A stretch of 58,566 bases of DNA from Streptomyces beihaiensis (GCF_026274175.1 NZ_JAPHNL010000223.1:1-58566); one strand, 5' to 3'; positions 32,379 through 41,396 are shown, counted from the first letter of the stretch. Notes: generated by a model not told the origin, from the letters alone. Numbers and translations: made by a program.

Positions 32379-33902
32379 ATGAGCGTATTCGTCCTGGTAC
32401 CAGGGTTGTTCACGGGCGCCGATGTGTGGGCGGAGGTGGCCCGCCACCTGGAGTCGTCGGGCGCTGAGGTGCACACCGTGCGGTTCAGCGCCGGCGCCGG
32501 GGCGGGGGTCACCCTGGAGACCCATGTCGAGGAGGTCGTCGAGACCATCGACCGTGTGGGCACGCGCAGCGACATCGTGCTCGTGGCACACGACTACGGT
32601 GCCTACCCGGCCCTCGGCGCGACCGACCGCCGCGCCGACCGCGTCCGCCGCCTCGTCCACGTGGACGCGCCACCGCCCCTCGACGGCACACCGGCCCTGG
32701 CCGTCGTGCCCGACCAGTCACTGCGCGCCCGGCTCGCGCGGGCGACACCGCCGCACGGTGACGCGCTGGCACCGCCCGCGGCACACGAGTGGCAGCACTG
32801 GGGCAGCACCAGGGGCATACCGGCCGGCGGCACGGAGCGCCTCACGGCCATGTCGGCACCGCACCCCGTCGGCACCCTGACGCAGCCCCTGAGACTCACC
32901 GGCGCGGCGTCCGCCGTCCCCACCACCGGAGTCCTGTGCCACTACAACGGCTCCACCATGGAGATGCTCCGCATGCTGGTCCGCTTCGGCACCCCCGCCC
33001 TCCAGCCGCTCCTGCGCCCGGACGTGACCTTCTTCGAACTGCCCACGGGGCACTGGCCGATGCTCTCCTGCCCCGATACCCTCGCCGAGGTTCTCGTACG
33101 AGCGGCGGCGGGTGAGGGCGAACGCCTCGCCACACCGCCGGACGACGGACAGCCCGAGGCGCCACGGTCCTTCCTCATCGACGCGCCGCCCGTGCCCCGG
33201 GAGCGCCGCAGCAGTCCCGACCTCGACCTCTACGTCCCCGGCGCCTGCGACGCGGGCCTGCAAGGACCCCTCCCGGCGGTGGTCTTCGTGCACGGCGGCC
33301 CCGTCCCGAAGGGCATCGGGCCGACCCCCCGCGACTGGCCGGTCATCACGGGCTACGCCCACTACGCGGCCTCCCGCGCAGTGGTGGCGGCGACGCTCGA
33401 CCACCGCCTCCACGACGTGACGGACTACCCGACGGCCGCGGCTGACCTGGCCGAGGCGGTCGAGGCCGTACGGGCCGATCCCCGGGTCGACGCGGACCGT
33501 ATCGCCCTGTGGTTCCTCTCCGGGAGCGGCCCCATCACCGCCGAGTGGCTGAGCAGTCCGCCCGCGTGGCTGCGCTGCCTCGTGGCCGCCTACCCGATCA
33601 TGTCACCGCTGCCCAACTGGGGTGTGCCCAGAGGGCGTTTCCGCCCCGCGCGGGCGCTGTCGGCCGACAGCGCGCGGCTGCCCGTCGTCATCCTGCGGCC
33701 GGAGCGGGAACAGCCCGTGATCGCCGCGACGGTCGACGAGTTCCTGGAGGCGGCCGCCACCCACGGCGTGGCGGTCGACGCCATCGACGTCCCCGGGGCC
33801 CGGCACGGTTTCGAGGGCCTCGACCACACCGACGCCGCCCGCGACGCCGTGCACCGCGCGATGACACAGGCCCTGCGCCACCTCACCGGTACCGGTGGCT
33901 GA
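32379..33902 (+). CDS. Two-domain alpha/beta-hydrolase fusion
   Basis: 507 aa from the ATG at 32379 (GCAGGGGAGTGGTC upstream). Domain 1 (~1-245) begins FVLVPGLFTGADVWAEVARH. Its nucleophile elbow reads LVAHDYGAYPAL, with Asp where esterases have Ser (GHSxG); a His lies in TGHWPML. Asp nucleophiles in HDxG occur in dehalogenases and epoxide hydrolases. Domain 2 (~255-507) is esterase/dipeptidyl-peptidase-like: VVFVHGGPVPKG (oxyanion), FLSGSGPI (likely Ser) and ARHGFEG (His). Single-domain relatives are ~240 aa. Substrates unknown. It is likely induced through the divergent MerR protein. Confidence 0.82.
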   Translation: MSVFVLVPGLFTGADVWAEVARHLESSGAEVHTVRFSAGAGAGVTLETHVEEVVETIDRVGTRSDIVLVAHDYGAYPALGATDRRADRVRRLVHVDAPPPLDGTPALAVVPDQSLRARLARATPPHGDALAPPAAHEWQHWGSTRGIPAGGTERLTAMSAPHPVGTLTQPLRLTGAASAVPTTGVLCHYNGSTMEMLRMLVRFGTPALQPLLRPDVTFFELPTGHWPMLSCPDTLAEVLVRAAAGEGERLATPPDDGQPEAPRSFLIDAPPVPRERRSSPDLDLYVPGACDAGLQGPLPAVVFVHGGPVPKGIGPTPRDWPVITGYAHYAASRAVVAATLDHRLHDVTDYPTAAADLAEAVEAVRADPRVDADRIALWFLSGSGPITAEWLSSPPAWLRCLVAAYPIMSPLPNWGVPRGRFRPARALSADSARLPVVILRPEREQPVIAATVDEFLEAAATHGVAVDAIDVPGARHGFEGLDHTDAARDAVHRAMTQALRHLTGTGG

Positions 33903-34042
33903 GAAGGCGCGAAGACAGCGGCGGCATCCACGCCCGGGTCGGTCAAGTCTGGCTCCCCACGCGGGAAACGCGGCACCATGGGCTCGGACCGAGCCCGACG
34001 GGACGCGCGTCCCGCGCCAAGACAGGGAAGTGGGAGCCACCG

Positions 34043-34630
34043 GTGGACGAGACGACGTGGGACTGGGAGAGCGAGGACTTCGGCGCCTCCCACCGGGGCC
34101 GGGCGGCGGCCGTGCTCGCCGACGGGAGCGAGCCCAAGGCCCGCCTCTTCGACGTCGGGAGCGGCAGCGAGATCCCGAGTTCGAGCGACTGGTGGGTGTA
34201 CCACGGCAGGCACGGCGCGCCGCTCGCCACCGCCGTGCGGGCCGTGTGCCGGTGCGGCTGGAGCGCGCGGCGGTCGCAGCCGCTCGACTGGACGGAGGTC
34301 GATCCGGACGCCCCCTACGCCCATGACCTGCCGGGCGCGTACGCCGACTGGGAGCACCACATGGCCGACGTCGAGGCGCGCACGGTCCCGCTGCCCGCCG
34401 ACGTCTCCGGCCTCCTCGAACAGCTGGAGGAACGGCTGTCGGCACTCGCTGACGACGCGCCCCTGGCGGCGCTGCGCACCGTGGGCATGCTGGAGCGTCT
34501 GGCGAGGGAAACCGGCCGTATGGCGGCGTTCACCACGGCCGCCGACCCGGCGACGGTCGCCACCGGCCTGGGCATCACCGAGCAGGCCGCGGCCTCGCTG
34601 CTGCGCCGGATGACCGGCCGGTGGTGCTGA
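34043..34630 (+). CDS. Hypothetical protein, Streptomyces-type
   Basis: 195 aa from a GTG with GGGAG seven bases upstream. No known domain was recognised. It begins with an acidic/Trp-rich stretch (ETTWDWESEDFG) and contains WWVYHGRHGAP and a CRCGWSARRSQPLDW segment with a Cys pair. It ends with a helical region resembling a short helix-turn-helix-like bundle (GITEQAAASLLRRMT). Soluble. Function unknown. Confidence 0.6.
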   Translation: MDETTWDWESEDFGASHRGRAAAVLADGSEPKARLFDVGSGSEIPSSSDWWVYHGRHGAPLATAVRAVCRCGWSARRSQPLDWTEVDPDAPYAHDLPGAYADWEHHMADVEARTVPLPADVSGLLEQLEERLSALADDAPLAALRTVGMLERLARETGRMAAFTTAADPATVATGLGITEQAAASLLRRMTGRWC

Positions 34631-34750
34631 GGGGGCGTCGGACGGAACCCGAAAGACGCCGGAGGGACGACCGCCGCGGTGTGGCGAGCGGCCGGGCGGG
34701 CCTCGGCGATACCCTCACGGGTCCGAGGACGGGAACGGGAAGTAAGGGAC

Positions 34751-35287
34751 ATGGCGCATCCGGGAACGACGGCGGTCCTGGCGGTCTTGCCGGAGGCCGA
34801 ACCGCTTCTGCGCCTGGCCGCCGAGGTGGCCGCGGGGGTGGTGCGGCCGGGCGTTCCCGCCCACGCCGCGCTGCTCTACCCGTGGCTGCCGGCCGACCGC
34901 GTGGGCGCCCCCGACCTCGACCGCCTGCACGCGGCGCTGCCGACCGGCGACGTCCGGATCCGGCTGACCGAGGTGGAGCAGGAGGACGGGTTCGTCGCGG
35001 TCCCGGTGCCCGGACTGCGCGCCATGGCCACCGCGGTGCGCTCCGCGTTCCCGGCGCAGGTCCCCTACGGCGGGCGCTTCGGCCAGGACCCGCCGGCGCA
35101 TGTCACCGTGGCGATGGGCGCCGGTCCCGCCACCGCCGCCACCGTCGCCCGCCGCGTCGGGGCCCGGCTGCCGATCGTCGCTCGGATCACCGCCCTGCAC
35201 GCGGTCGTGCTCACCCCCACGGGCTGGCAGATCCTCGCGGAACTGCCGCTGTCGTCCAGGGCTCGCCGACCCGGCGCGGGGCGGTGA
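34751..35287 (+). CDS. 2'-5' RNA ligase / cyclic phosphodiesterase family protein
   Basis: 178 aa from the ATG at 34751 (AAGTAAGGGAC upstream). The 2H-phosphoesterase fold should have two H-x-(T/S) motifs. The second is clear (PAHVTVAMG); the first reads HAALLYPW, with Ala at the Thr/Ser position. That change may weaken or alter catalysis. Family members act on 2',5'-linked or cyclic phosphodiesters in RNA metabolism or nucleotide salvage. It converges on the GH16 gene with about 20 bases between stops. Confidence 0.72.
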   Translation: MAHPGTTAVLAVLPEAEPLLRLAAEVAAGVVRPGVPAHAALLYPWLPADRVGAPDLDRLHAALPTGDVRIRLTEVEQEDGFVAVPVPGLRAMATAVRSAFPAQVPYGGRFGQDPPAHVTVAMGAGPATAATVARRVGARLPIVARITALHAVVLTPTGWQILAELPLSSRARRPGAGR

Positions 35288-35310
35288 TCGACCGACCGAA
35301 GGCCCGTCGC

Positions 35311-36732
35311 TCAGTGGCCGAAGTCGAACCAGTTGACGTTCACGAAGTCGGCCGGCTGGCCGCTGGAGAACGTCAGGTAGACATCGTGCGTTCCGGTCAC
35401 GGAGCTGATGTTGGCGGGGACGGTGCGCCAGGACTGCCAGCCCCCCGTGTTGGCGACCGCGAAGCTGCCGATCGGGGCGCTGGTGGGGCTGTCGAGCCGC
35501 ACCTGCACCAGCCCGCTCACTCCGCTCGCGGCGCCGCTGGCGACGCGCCCGTAGACCTGTGTGGCGGGCGTCGAGCCGAAGTCGACGCCCTTGTACAGCG
35601 CCCAGTCCCCGTTGGAGATGTAGCCGATGTCCTGCCCGCCGCCGGTGTCGCTGGTGGTCTCGGTCCTGATGCCGGACTGGCTGTCGTACGACTCCGCTTG
35701 GATGGTGCTGTAGGCGTCCCGGCCGCCGGACGGCGGGGGAGTGGTGCCGCCCCCGCCGGACTCCAGCACCTGGACGTAGTCCACGGCCATCGGGTGCCCG
35801 GGCTCGGTGGCGCCGGTCGGGCCGCCGCCGAAGGCCGAGGGGAAGCCGCCGCCCATCGCCACGTTAAGGATCACGAAGAAGCCGTGGTCGGTGGCGTTGG
35901 CCCAGGTCGTCGCGTCCATCTGGTCGGCGGTGACCGTCTGGTAGGTGACGCCGTCGACGGAGAAGTGGATCGCCTCCGGGCTCACCGAACGGTCCCACTC
36001 CATCGCGTACGTGTGGAACCCCGCCTGGCAGGTGGTGCCGGGGCAGGCGGTGGAGTTGCCCAGGCCCGTGGTCTCGTTGCAGGGGCCGCCGGGGCTGGTG
36101 CCGCAGTGCATGGTGGCCCACGTCTTGTCGATGCCGTTGACGTTCTCCATGACGTCCAGCTCGCCGACGCCCGGCCAGTTCTGGTAGTTCCCGCGGAAGG
36201 GCGCGCCCAGCATCCAGAACGCGGGCCAGTAACCGGCGGCCGCGGTGCCGGTGACGTTCGGCATGTGGATACGGGCCTGCACCCGCAACTTGCCGCCTGC
36301 CGGGGGCTGGAAGTCCGTACGGGTCGTCTCGATGCGGCCGGAGGTCCAGTGCCCGGAGGCGTCGCGACGGGGGGTGATCAGGAGGTTGCCGTTGCCGTCG
36401 AGGGAGACGTTGTTCGTGCTGGACGTCATCGACTCGACTTCACCGGTGCCCCAGTTGGCGGCGCCGCCCGGGTACGAAGTCCCTCTGTCGTACTGCCAGT
36501 CGGAGGTGTTCACGCCGGATCCCGCCGGCCCGTTGAAGTCGTCGAGGAAGACCTGCGTCCAGCCGGAGGGCGGCGTCGGGGCGGAGGCGCTGGCGGAGGG
36601 CGCCGCGGCGGTGGCGAGCGCCGCGGACAGACCGAGCGCGGCGACGACGGCGACGAACGTCCGTCGCAGCGGCCGGGACCGCAAAGGACGGGCGCCCGAT
36701 CTTGATCTCGATATGCCGGAGGATACGTTCAT
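35311..36732 (-). CDS. Secreted GH16 endo-beta-glucanase with C-terminal CBM6
   Basis: 473 aa from the ATG at 36732 (GAGAGG upstream). A long twin-arginine-like n-region (RSRPLRRTF) precedes a hydrophobic core and the cleavage region ASASA near residue 50. The GH16 jelly roll (~60-320) has the catalytic GELDVMENVNG, matching E-(L/I)-D-x-x-E. A Gly/Pro linker precedes a CBM6 domain (~345-473): YSTIQAESYDSQSGI, then ISNGDWALYKGVDFG and final strands ending NVNWFDFGH. It should cut beta-1,3 or beta-1,3-1,4 glucans such as laminarin. A CebR-like operator lies upstream. Confidence 0.93.
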   Translation of the reverse strand: MNVSSGISRSRSGARPLRSRPLRRTFVAVVAALGLSAALATAAAPSASASAPTPPSGWTQVFLDDFNGPAGSGVNTSDWQYDRGTSYPGGAANWGTGEVESMTSSTNNVSLDGNGNLLITPRRDASGHWTSGRIETTRTDFQPPAGGKLRVQARIHMPNVTGTAAAGYWPAFWMLGAPFRGNYQNWPGVGELDVMENVNGIDKTWATMHCGTSPGGPCNETTGLGNSTACPGTTCQAGFHTYAMEWDRSVSPEAIHFSVDGVTYQTVTADQMDATTWANATDHGFFVILNVAMGGGFPSAFGGGPTGATEPGHPMAVDYVQVLESGGGGTTPPPSGGRDAYSTIQAESYDSQSGIRTETTSDTGGGQDIGYISNGDWALYKGVDFGSTPATQVYGRVASGAASGVSGLVQVRLDSPTSAPIGSFAVANTGGWQSWRTVPANISSVTGTHDVYLTFSSGQPADFVNVNWFDFGH

Positions 36733-36813
36733 GAAGAGCCTCTCGGGGTGCGGGTACGGGTACGTGCGGATGGTGCGGGTGTGGTGCGCGAATGTGTCGG
36801 CACGGACACGCCG

Positions 36814-36827
36814 TGAGAGCGCTCCCA
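36814..36827. promoter_or_regulatory. CebR-like operator upstream of the GH16 gene
   Basis: TGAGAGCGCTCCCA is one base from the CebR palindrome TGGGAGCGCTCCCA. It lies about 82 bases before the start codon. CebR is a LacI-type repressor released by cello-oligosaccharides in Streptomyces; it is not encoded here. Confidence 0.75.
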
Positions 36828-36980
36828 CGCGGTGATCGCGTGTCCTTCGGTGGGGCGTTCTCGCGGTGCCGCCAATGTCCTCTGCACACAAGCGACCGTC
36901 AACCCTTGAAGCAAGGAAATCCCAGGGGTTGCACAGGACTTCACAACCTGAAGTCATGGGGAGCGGTCACCGGGAGCGGC

Positions 36981-37031
36981 CGTGGGCGTCGCGACGCCCA
37001 CGGCGCCCGGCCTGTCACAAGGCCGGGCGCC
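36981..37031 (-). terminator. Double hairpin terminator downstream of the SulP gene
   Basis: Two adjacent stems: an 11-bp palindrome (36981-37002), then a perfect 12-bp stem with a 6-base loop (37002-37031). They follow the SulP stop at 37057. They also shield the GH16 promoter. The bases between the GH16 gene and here hold only the CebR-like site. Confidence 0.8.
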
Positions 37032-37056
37032 GTGCGGCCGCCGTGGGGCGGCGGGG

Positions 37057-38526
37057 TCAGGCCGTGGTGACGACCCTCACCGGTTCGTCCGGCGCCGCGC
37101 TGTGCCGCTGGGCCCAGTTTTCCAGGGCGGTGCGGCAGGCATGGTCGAGGTGATGGAGCCCGGTGAGGTCCAACTCGACGGGCCGGTCCCGGGGGAGACC
37201 CTCGAGCGTGTCGAGGATCTTCGGCAGTCGCAGGAAGGTGGCGTTGCCGGACAGGCGGGCCTGAACGGGACCCGCGCCCTTGTCGACGACGTCGAGCTTG
37301 AGGTGCGAGGCGTCCCAGGCGGCCTTGACGATCGAGAGGGCGAGACCGATCAGGACGCCCTCGAACATGTTGACCGCGACGATGGACACGGCCGTGACGG
37401 CGAGCACGAGGACCTCGCCGCGGTGCCCGTCCCAGAGCCGCCCGATCGCGCGCAGCGGCAGGAGCTTGGCGCCGGCGTGGACGAGCAGCCCGGCCAGGGC
37501 CGGGACGGGGATGTAGGTGAGCAGACCGGGCAGCAGCGCGGCGAAGAGCAGCAGCCACAGGCCGTGCAGCACACGCGAGACCTTGGTCCGCGCCCCGGCC
37601 TGGACGTTGGCCGCGCTGCGCACGATCACCGCGGTCATCGGGAGCGCGCCGAGCACTCCGCACACGGTGTTGCCGGTGCCCTGGGCGATGAGCTCCTTGT
37701 CGTACGCGGTGCGCGGCCCGTTGTGCAGGCGGTCCACGGCGGCGGCGCTGAACAGGGACTCGGCGGACGCGATCAGGGTGAAGGCGACAACCGTGGCGAG
37801 CGGTCCCGGCCCGGCGAGTTCGCCGAAGGCGTCCAGCGACGGGGGCTGCACCGCCCCGAGCAGGCCGCTGACCTCCACGCGTGCCACCGGTGCGTCGAGT
37901 GCCACGGAGACGAACGTGGCCAGAGCGACCGCGGCCAGTGGACCGGGCACCGCACGGGCCTTGGGCGGCAGGTGCTTCCACAGCACCACGACGGCGACGG
38001 TCCCGGCTCCCAGAGCGAGTGAGGCGAGCGAGTGCGAGGAGTCGAACGCGCCGATCAGCGCCTGGGGAAGACGGGCCAGCTTGGCCGGACCCGTCTGCGG
38101 GGCCGCCTCGCCCACGACCGGATAGAGCTGGCCCGCTATGAGGACGAGGCCTATCCCGGCGAGCATCCCTTCGACCACGGACACCGATATCGCCCGGAAG
38201 TAGCGGCCCGCTCCGCAGGCCCCCATGGCGATCTGGAGCAGCCCGGTGGCCAGGACGATGACGCCGAGGACGGGCAGGCCGTACTCCTTGACGGCCTCGT
38301 ACACGAGAACGGTCAGACCGGCGGCCGGCCCCGACACCTGGAGGCTGCTGCCGCGCATGACGCCGGTGACGAGACCGCCCACGATGCCGGTGATCAGGCC
38401 GAGTTCGGCCGGGACGCCCGAGGCGACGGCGACGCCCACGCACAGGGGCAGGGCGACGAGGAAGACGACGAGGGACGCGGTGAAGTCCCGCTTGAGGTGG
38501 GGGAATCGGAGCATCAGGCGGTTCAC
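37057..38526 (-). CDS. SulP-family anion transporter (putative bicarbonate transporter)
   Basis: 489 aa from a GTG overlapping the carbonic anhydrase stop (GTGA). It begins NRLMLRFPHLKRDFTASLVV and has about 10-12 helices; LQVSGPAAGLTVLVYEAVKE and FTLIASAESLFSAAAVDRLH are SulP signatures. A C-terminal STAS domain (~410-489) is present, with ELDLTGLHHLDHACRTALE. SulP proteins move sulfate, bicarbonate and similar anions. Coupling to a carbonic anhydrase argues strongly for inorganic-carbon transport. The transcript probably ends at the double hairpin downstream. Confidence 0.93.
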   Translation of the reverse strand: MNRLMLRFPHLKRDFTASLVVFLVALPLCVGVAVASGVPAELGLITGIVGGLVTGVMRGSSLQVSGPAAGLTVLVYEAVKEYGLPVLGVIVLATGLLQIAMGACGAGRYFRAISVSVVEGMLAGIGLVLIAGQLYPVVGEAAPQTGPAKLARLPQALIGAFDSSHSLASLALGAGTVAVVVLWKHLPPKARAVPGPLAAVALATFVSVALDAPVARVEVSGLLGAVQPPSLDAFGELAGPGPLATVVAFTLIASAESLFSAAAVDRLHNGPRTAYDKELIAQGTGNTVCGVLGALPMTAVIVRSAANVQAGARTKVSRVLHGLWLLLFAALLPGLLTYIPVPALAGLLVHAGAKLLPLRAIGRLWDGHRGEVLVLAVTAVSIVAVNMFEGVLIGLALSIVKAAWDASHLKLDVVDKGAGPVQARLSGNATFLRLPKILDTLEGLPRDRPVELDLTGLHHLDHACRTALENWAQRHSAAPDEPVRVVTTA

Positions 38527-39104
38527 AGGACCTCGAAGGTGTCGGTGTCGGCGCGGTGTTCGCGTACGCCTCCGGTGTGGACTTCGTAGTACCAGCCGCG
38601 CAGCCGGATCAGATCCTGTTCGAGGCGCTGTCGCACGCACGGATAGGAGCGCAGTCTGAGCAGCTGGGCCAGGACGTGCTGCTGCACGGCGTCGGCGACC
38701 GTGGGATCCGACGGGTCGTGGCCGGTGGGTGGGTCGGCGGCGTGGGCGAGCCACTCCTTGACGGCGGGAACGGCCTGGAGGTCCTCGCCGCGTACGAGGG
38801 CGCCGATGGCGCCGCAGTGGGAGTGGCCGCACACGACGATGTCGCGCACGCCGAGCACCTGCACGGCGTACTCGATGGTGGCGGCCTCTCCGCTGGGGCG
38901 GCCGTCGGGATGAGCGGGGACGATGTTGCCCGCGGTGCGCAGTTCGAAGAGTTCTCCGGGGCGGGCGCCGGTGATCAGGGCGGGTACGACGCGTGAGTCG
39001 GAGCAGGTGATGAAGAGGGCCTGGGGCTGCTGGCCCTGGGCGAGGGAGGCGAACTCCTCAGGGCGCCTGCCGAAGGTCCGGGCGTTGTCGATGAGGGGCT
39101 GCAT
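38523..39104 (-). CDS. Beta-class carbonic anhydrase
   Basis: 193 aa; the ATG at 39104 (MQPLIDNART) fits the family start, with AGGAGGAAG about 12 bases upstream. Zinc ligands are visible: ITCSDSRVVP (Cys, with the Asp-Arg dyad) and VVCGHSHCGAIGAL (His and Cys). It interconverts CO2 and bicarbonate in the cytoplasm. Its stop overlaps the SulP start, so the two proteins are made together and probably work together in bicarbonate uptake or release. Confidence 0.95.
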   Translation of the reverse strand: MQPLIDNARTFGRRPEEFASLAQGQQPQALFITCSDSRVVPALITGARPGELFELRTAGNIVPAHPDGRPSGEAATIEYAVQVLGVRDIVVCGHSHCGAIGALVRGEDLQAVPAVKEWLAHAADPPTGHDPSDPTVADAVQQHVLAQLLRLRSYPCVRQRLEQDLIRLRGWYYEVHTGGVREHRADTDTFEVL

Positions 39105-39510
39105 GGCGTGTTGGCTTCCTCCTGGCGCGCCGTGGGGGGCGCGTCGGGCGGGCAGGACGGATGTCGCAGGTGTCGCAGACGTCAAACAAGTGCCAATGAA
39201 AGGTCAATCAATGGTCAAGAGCGAGATTAGCCGTGCGTGCGCGATCGTCGGGGCGACAGCGGGTCGCGGACGGGAGGCCGCGTGAAAATCGCCCCCGTTT
39301 GGCGTGAACGCCACGGTCGGCGGTCGCGCGGCTCCGCACCCGCGCGCGGGCGCGCGCCTCCCTTGTCTGGCCCCGAACTTGTCTGATCAAGTTTGGGGCA
39401 GGTTCTTCCACTGGTCAGTAATTTCCCGTACTCATGTTCCGTTCGTTGCGCACAGTCAGGCCGTGGAGCGGTGCTTCACGGCACCCCATCAACGGGACGA
39501 GGTACCACGT
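39105..39510. other. Divergent intergenic region with promoter-like elements
   Basis: About 400 bases without a gene. Near the carbonic anhydrase side, minus-strand TTGACC elements (around 39195-39220) could be -35 boxes; two GGTCAA copies lie 11 bp apart there. Toward the phosphoesterase gene lies a 12-bp inverted repeat (separate entry). The rest shows no supported feature. Confidence 0.4.
39370..39399. repeat. 12-bp inverted repeat upstream of the phosphoesterase gene
   Basis: GCCCCGAACTTG (39370-39381) and CAAGTTTGGGGC (39388-39399) pair at 11 of 12 positions around TCTGAT. It lies about 110 bases before the start. It could be an operator for a dimeric regulator or an RNA hairpin. Confidence 0.55.
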
Positions 39511-41313
39511 ATGCGACAGCGCTGGAGATCCCTCGGCGGGCTCCTCACCCTCCTCGGTGCTCTGCTCGTCTTTGCTCCGGCCTCCGCCCGGGCAGCCGCC
39601 ACCAGCGGCAACCTGATCGTCAACGGCGACGCGGAGAGCGGCGGTTACTGCACCGACGACTGGGCCGCCGCCACCACGGTGCCCGGCTGGACCACCGAGT
39701 CCGGCGGCCTGAACGTGATGTGCCACTCGGTCGCCTCCTTCGGGCTGCCCGACGACGGCAAGACCCCCGGCAAGTCCTTCTTCGGCCCCGGCAACTTCGG
39801 CGACGGCGCCATGACGCAGACGGCCGACGTGTCCTCGGCCGCCGCGGCCATCGACGGCGGCACGGTCCACTACGACCTCTCCGCCTGGCTCGGCGGCTGG
39901 ACCGTCTACAGCGGCCACGTCGCCGTGAGCCTGCACTTCCACGACGGCCAGGGCCGCCCGCTCGGCGCCGCCGAACTGCCCACCGTCTCCGCGACGGACC
40001 GCGGCCTCGGCACCAAGTTCCTCTCGCGCGGAGCCTCCGGAGCGGTCCCGGCCAAGACCCGCTCCATCCAGGTCGAGGTCCAGTTCCTCTCCACCAGTCA
40101 CGAGACCGGCTACCTCGACAATCTCTCCCTCACGCTCGACACCCCGGTCACGGCCCCGGCGCCGCTCGCGCCGCCCGTCTCCCGGGTCCCGGGCTACGAC
40201 CACGTGTTCACGGTCATGATGGAGAACACCGACTACTCCGAGGTCATGAACGATCCGGCGGACACGCCGTTCATGCACAGCCTCATGTCCCAGGGCGCCA
40301 CCCTCACCGACTACCACGGCGTCTACCACCCCAGCGACGAGAACTACCTCGCCATCGCGGGCGGCGACACGTACACCAAGGGCGCCACGTACTGGCCGAA
40401 CATCAATGCGCCGCAGCGCAACCTGGGCGACACCCTCGAAGCCGCGGGCAAGACCTGGAAGGCATACGAGCAGGGCATGGGCACCCCCTGCAACACCAAG
40501 AACGACCACGACAGTTACTACGAGCCCGACGACGCGCCCTTCATCAACTACACCGACGTCAGCGGAGATGCCGCCCGGTGCGCGTCCCACCTGTTCGACA
40601 CCACGCAGCTGACCACCGACCTCCGCTCGGCGGCCACCACCCCCGACTTCTCGTGGATCGCGGCCGACGACTACTACGACGGTGAGGCATCGGGCAACGG
40701 CAGCGCCACCAGCCTGCGCACCCAGGACGGCTGGCTCAAGCAGACCCTCGCGCCGGTCCTGGCCTCCCCGGCCTGGACGCAGCAGCGCTCCCTGCTCATC
40801 CTGACCTGGGACGAGAGCGAGAGCGAGGGCTACAACCACGTGGTCACGACGGTCCTCGGCTCGCAGAACACGGTCCCCGCCACCACCAGCAGCCCGGCCC
40901 ACTACGACCACTACGGCATAGCCCGCACCATCGAATCGGCCCTCGGCCTGCCCGCCCTGACGGCCAACGACAAATACGCGACCCCGCTCAACGCGGCCTT
41001 CAGCCCCGCCACCGCGACATCCCCGACACTCGACGGCGACCTGAACGCCGTCGCGGACGGCGGCAACGTCACCTTCCGTTACGCGGTCCCGTCCGCCTCC
41101 CAGGTCCACGCCAAGAACTGGATCGGCATCTACCCGGCGGGTGTCACCCCCGGCAGCCAGTCCTCCCTGACCTGGTCCTACGCGCCGAACGCCAGCGGTG
41201 CCCTGACCTTCTCCACCAGCAAGCTGAACGGTCCGGGCCGCTACGACGTGTACTACCTCAGCGACGACGGCTACACGGCCCTCGCCGGCCCCTTCTCCCT
41301 GACGGTCGGCTGA
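39511..41313 (+). CDS. Secreted phosphoesterase (PF04185, AcpA/phospholipase C-like)
   Basis: 600 aa from the ATG at 39511 (GACGAGG upstream). The signal peptide ends around ARAAA (residue ~30). Residues ~35-210 form a beta-rich CBM-like domain (NLIVNGDAESGGYC...YLDNLSLTLD). The phosphoesterase domain (~225-500) has VFTVMMENTDYSEVM (metal/nucleophile region), YHPSDENYLAIAGGD, FSWIAADDYYDG and LILTWDESESEG, the metal-binding Asp/Glu set. A C-terminal ~95-residue beta domain (GNVTFRYAVPS...NWIGIYPAG) resembles a calcium-binding or CBM-type module. It probably releases phosphate from extracellular esters. Confidence 0.88.
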   Translation: MRQRWRSLGGLLTLLGALLVFAPASARAAATSGNLIVNGDAESGGYCTDDWAAATTVPGWTTESGGLNVMCHSVASFGLPDDGKTPGKSFFGPGNFGDGAMTQTADVSSAAAAIDGGTVHYDLSAWLGGWTVYSGHVAVSLHFHDGQGRPLGAAELPTVSATDRGLGTKFLSRGASGAVPAKTRSIQVEVQFLSTSHETGYLDNLSLTLDTPVTAPAPLAPPVSRVPGYDHVFTVMMENTDYSEVMNDPADTPFMHSLMSQGATLTDYHGVYHPSDENYLAIAGGDTYTKGATYWPNINAPQRNLGDTLEAAGKTWKAYEQGMGTPCNTKNDHDSYYEPDDAPFINYTDVSGDAARCASHLFDTTQLTTDLRSAATTPDFSWIAADDYYDGEASGNGSATSLRTQDGWLKQTLAPVLASPAWTQQRSLLILTWDESESEGYNHVVTTVLGSQNTVPATTSSPAHYDHYGIARTIESALGLPALTANDKYATPLNAAFSPATATSPTLDGDLNAVADGGNVTFRYAVPSASQVHAKNWIGIYPAGVTPGSQSSLTWSYAPNASGALTFSTSKLNGPGRYDVYYLSDDGYTALAGPFSLTVG

Positions 41314-41343
41314 CCGAGCCCGGCACACGACGGGCGCACCTGG

Positions 41344-41380
41344 GCGTCGTCCTCCCGGCCACCGACCGGGAGGACGACGC
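41344..41380. terminator. Bidirectional terminator between convergent genes
   Basis: A perfect 15-bp stem with a 7-base loop between the phosphoesterase stop (41313) and the PAP2 stop (41397). Confidence 0.85.
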
Positions 41381-41396
41381 GGCGCCCGTACGGCCG

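Noticed and set aside
39195-39220. Two GGTCAA copies 11 bp apart as a PHO box
   Set aside because: The first five bases fit, but the remaining positions do not match the consensus; they are better read as -35 elements on the other strand.
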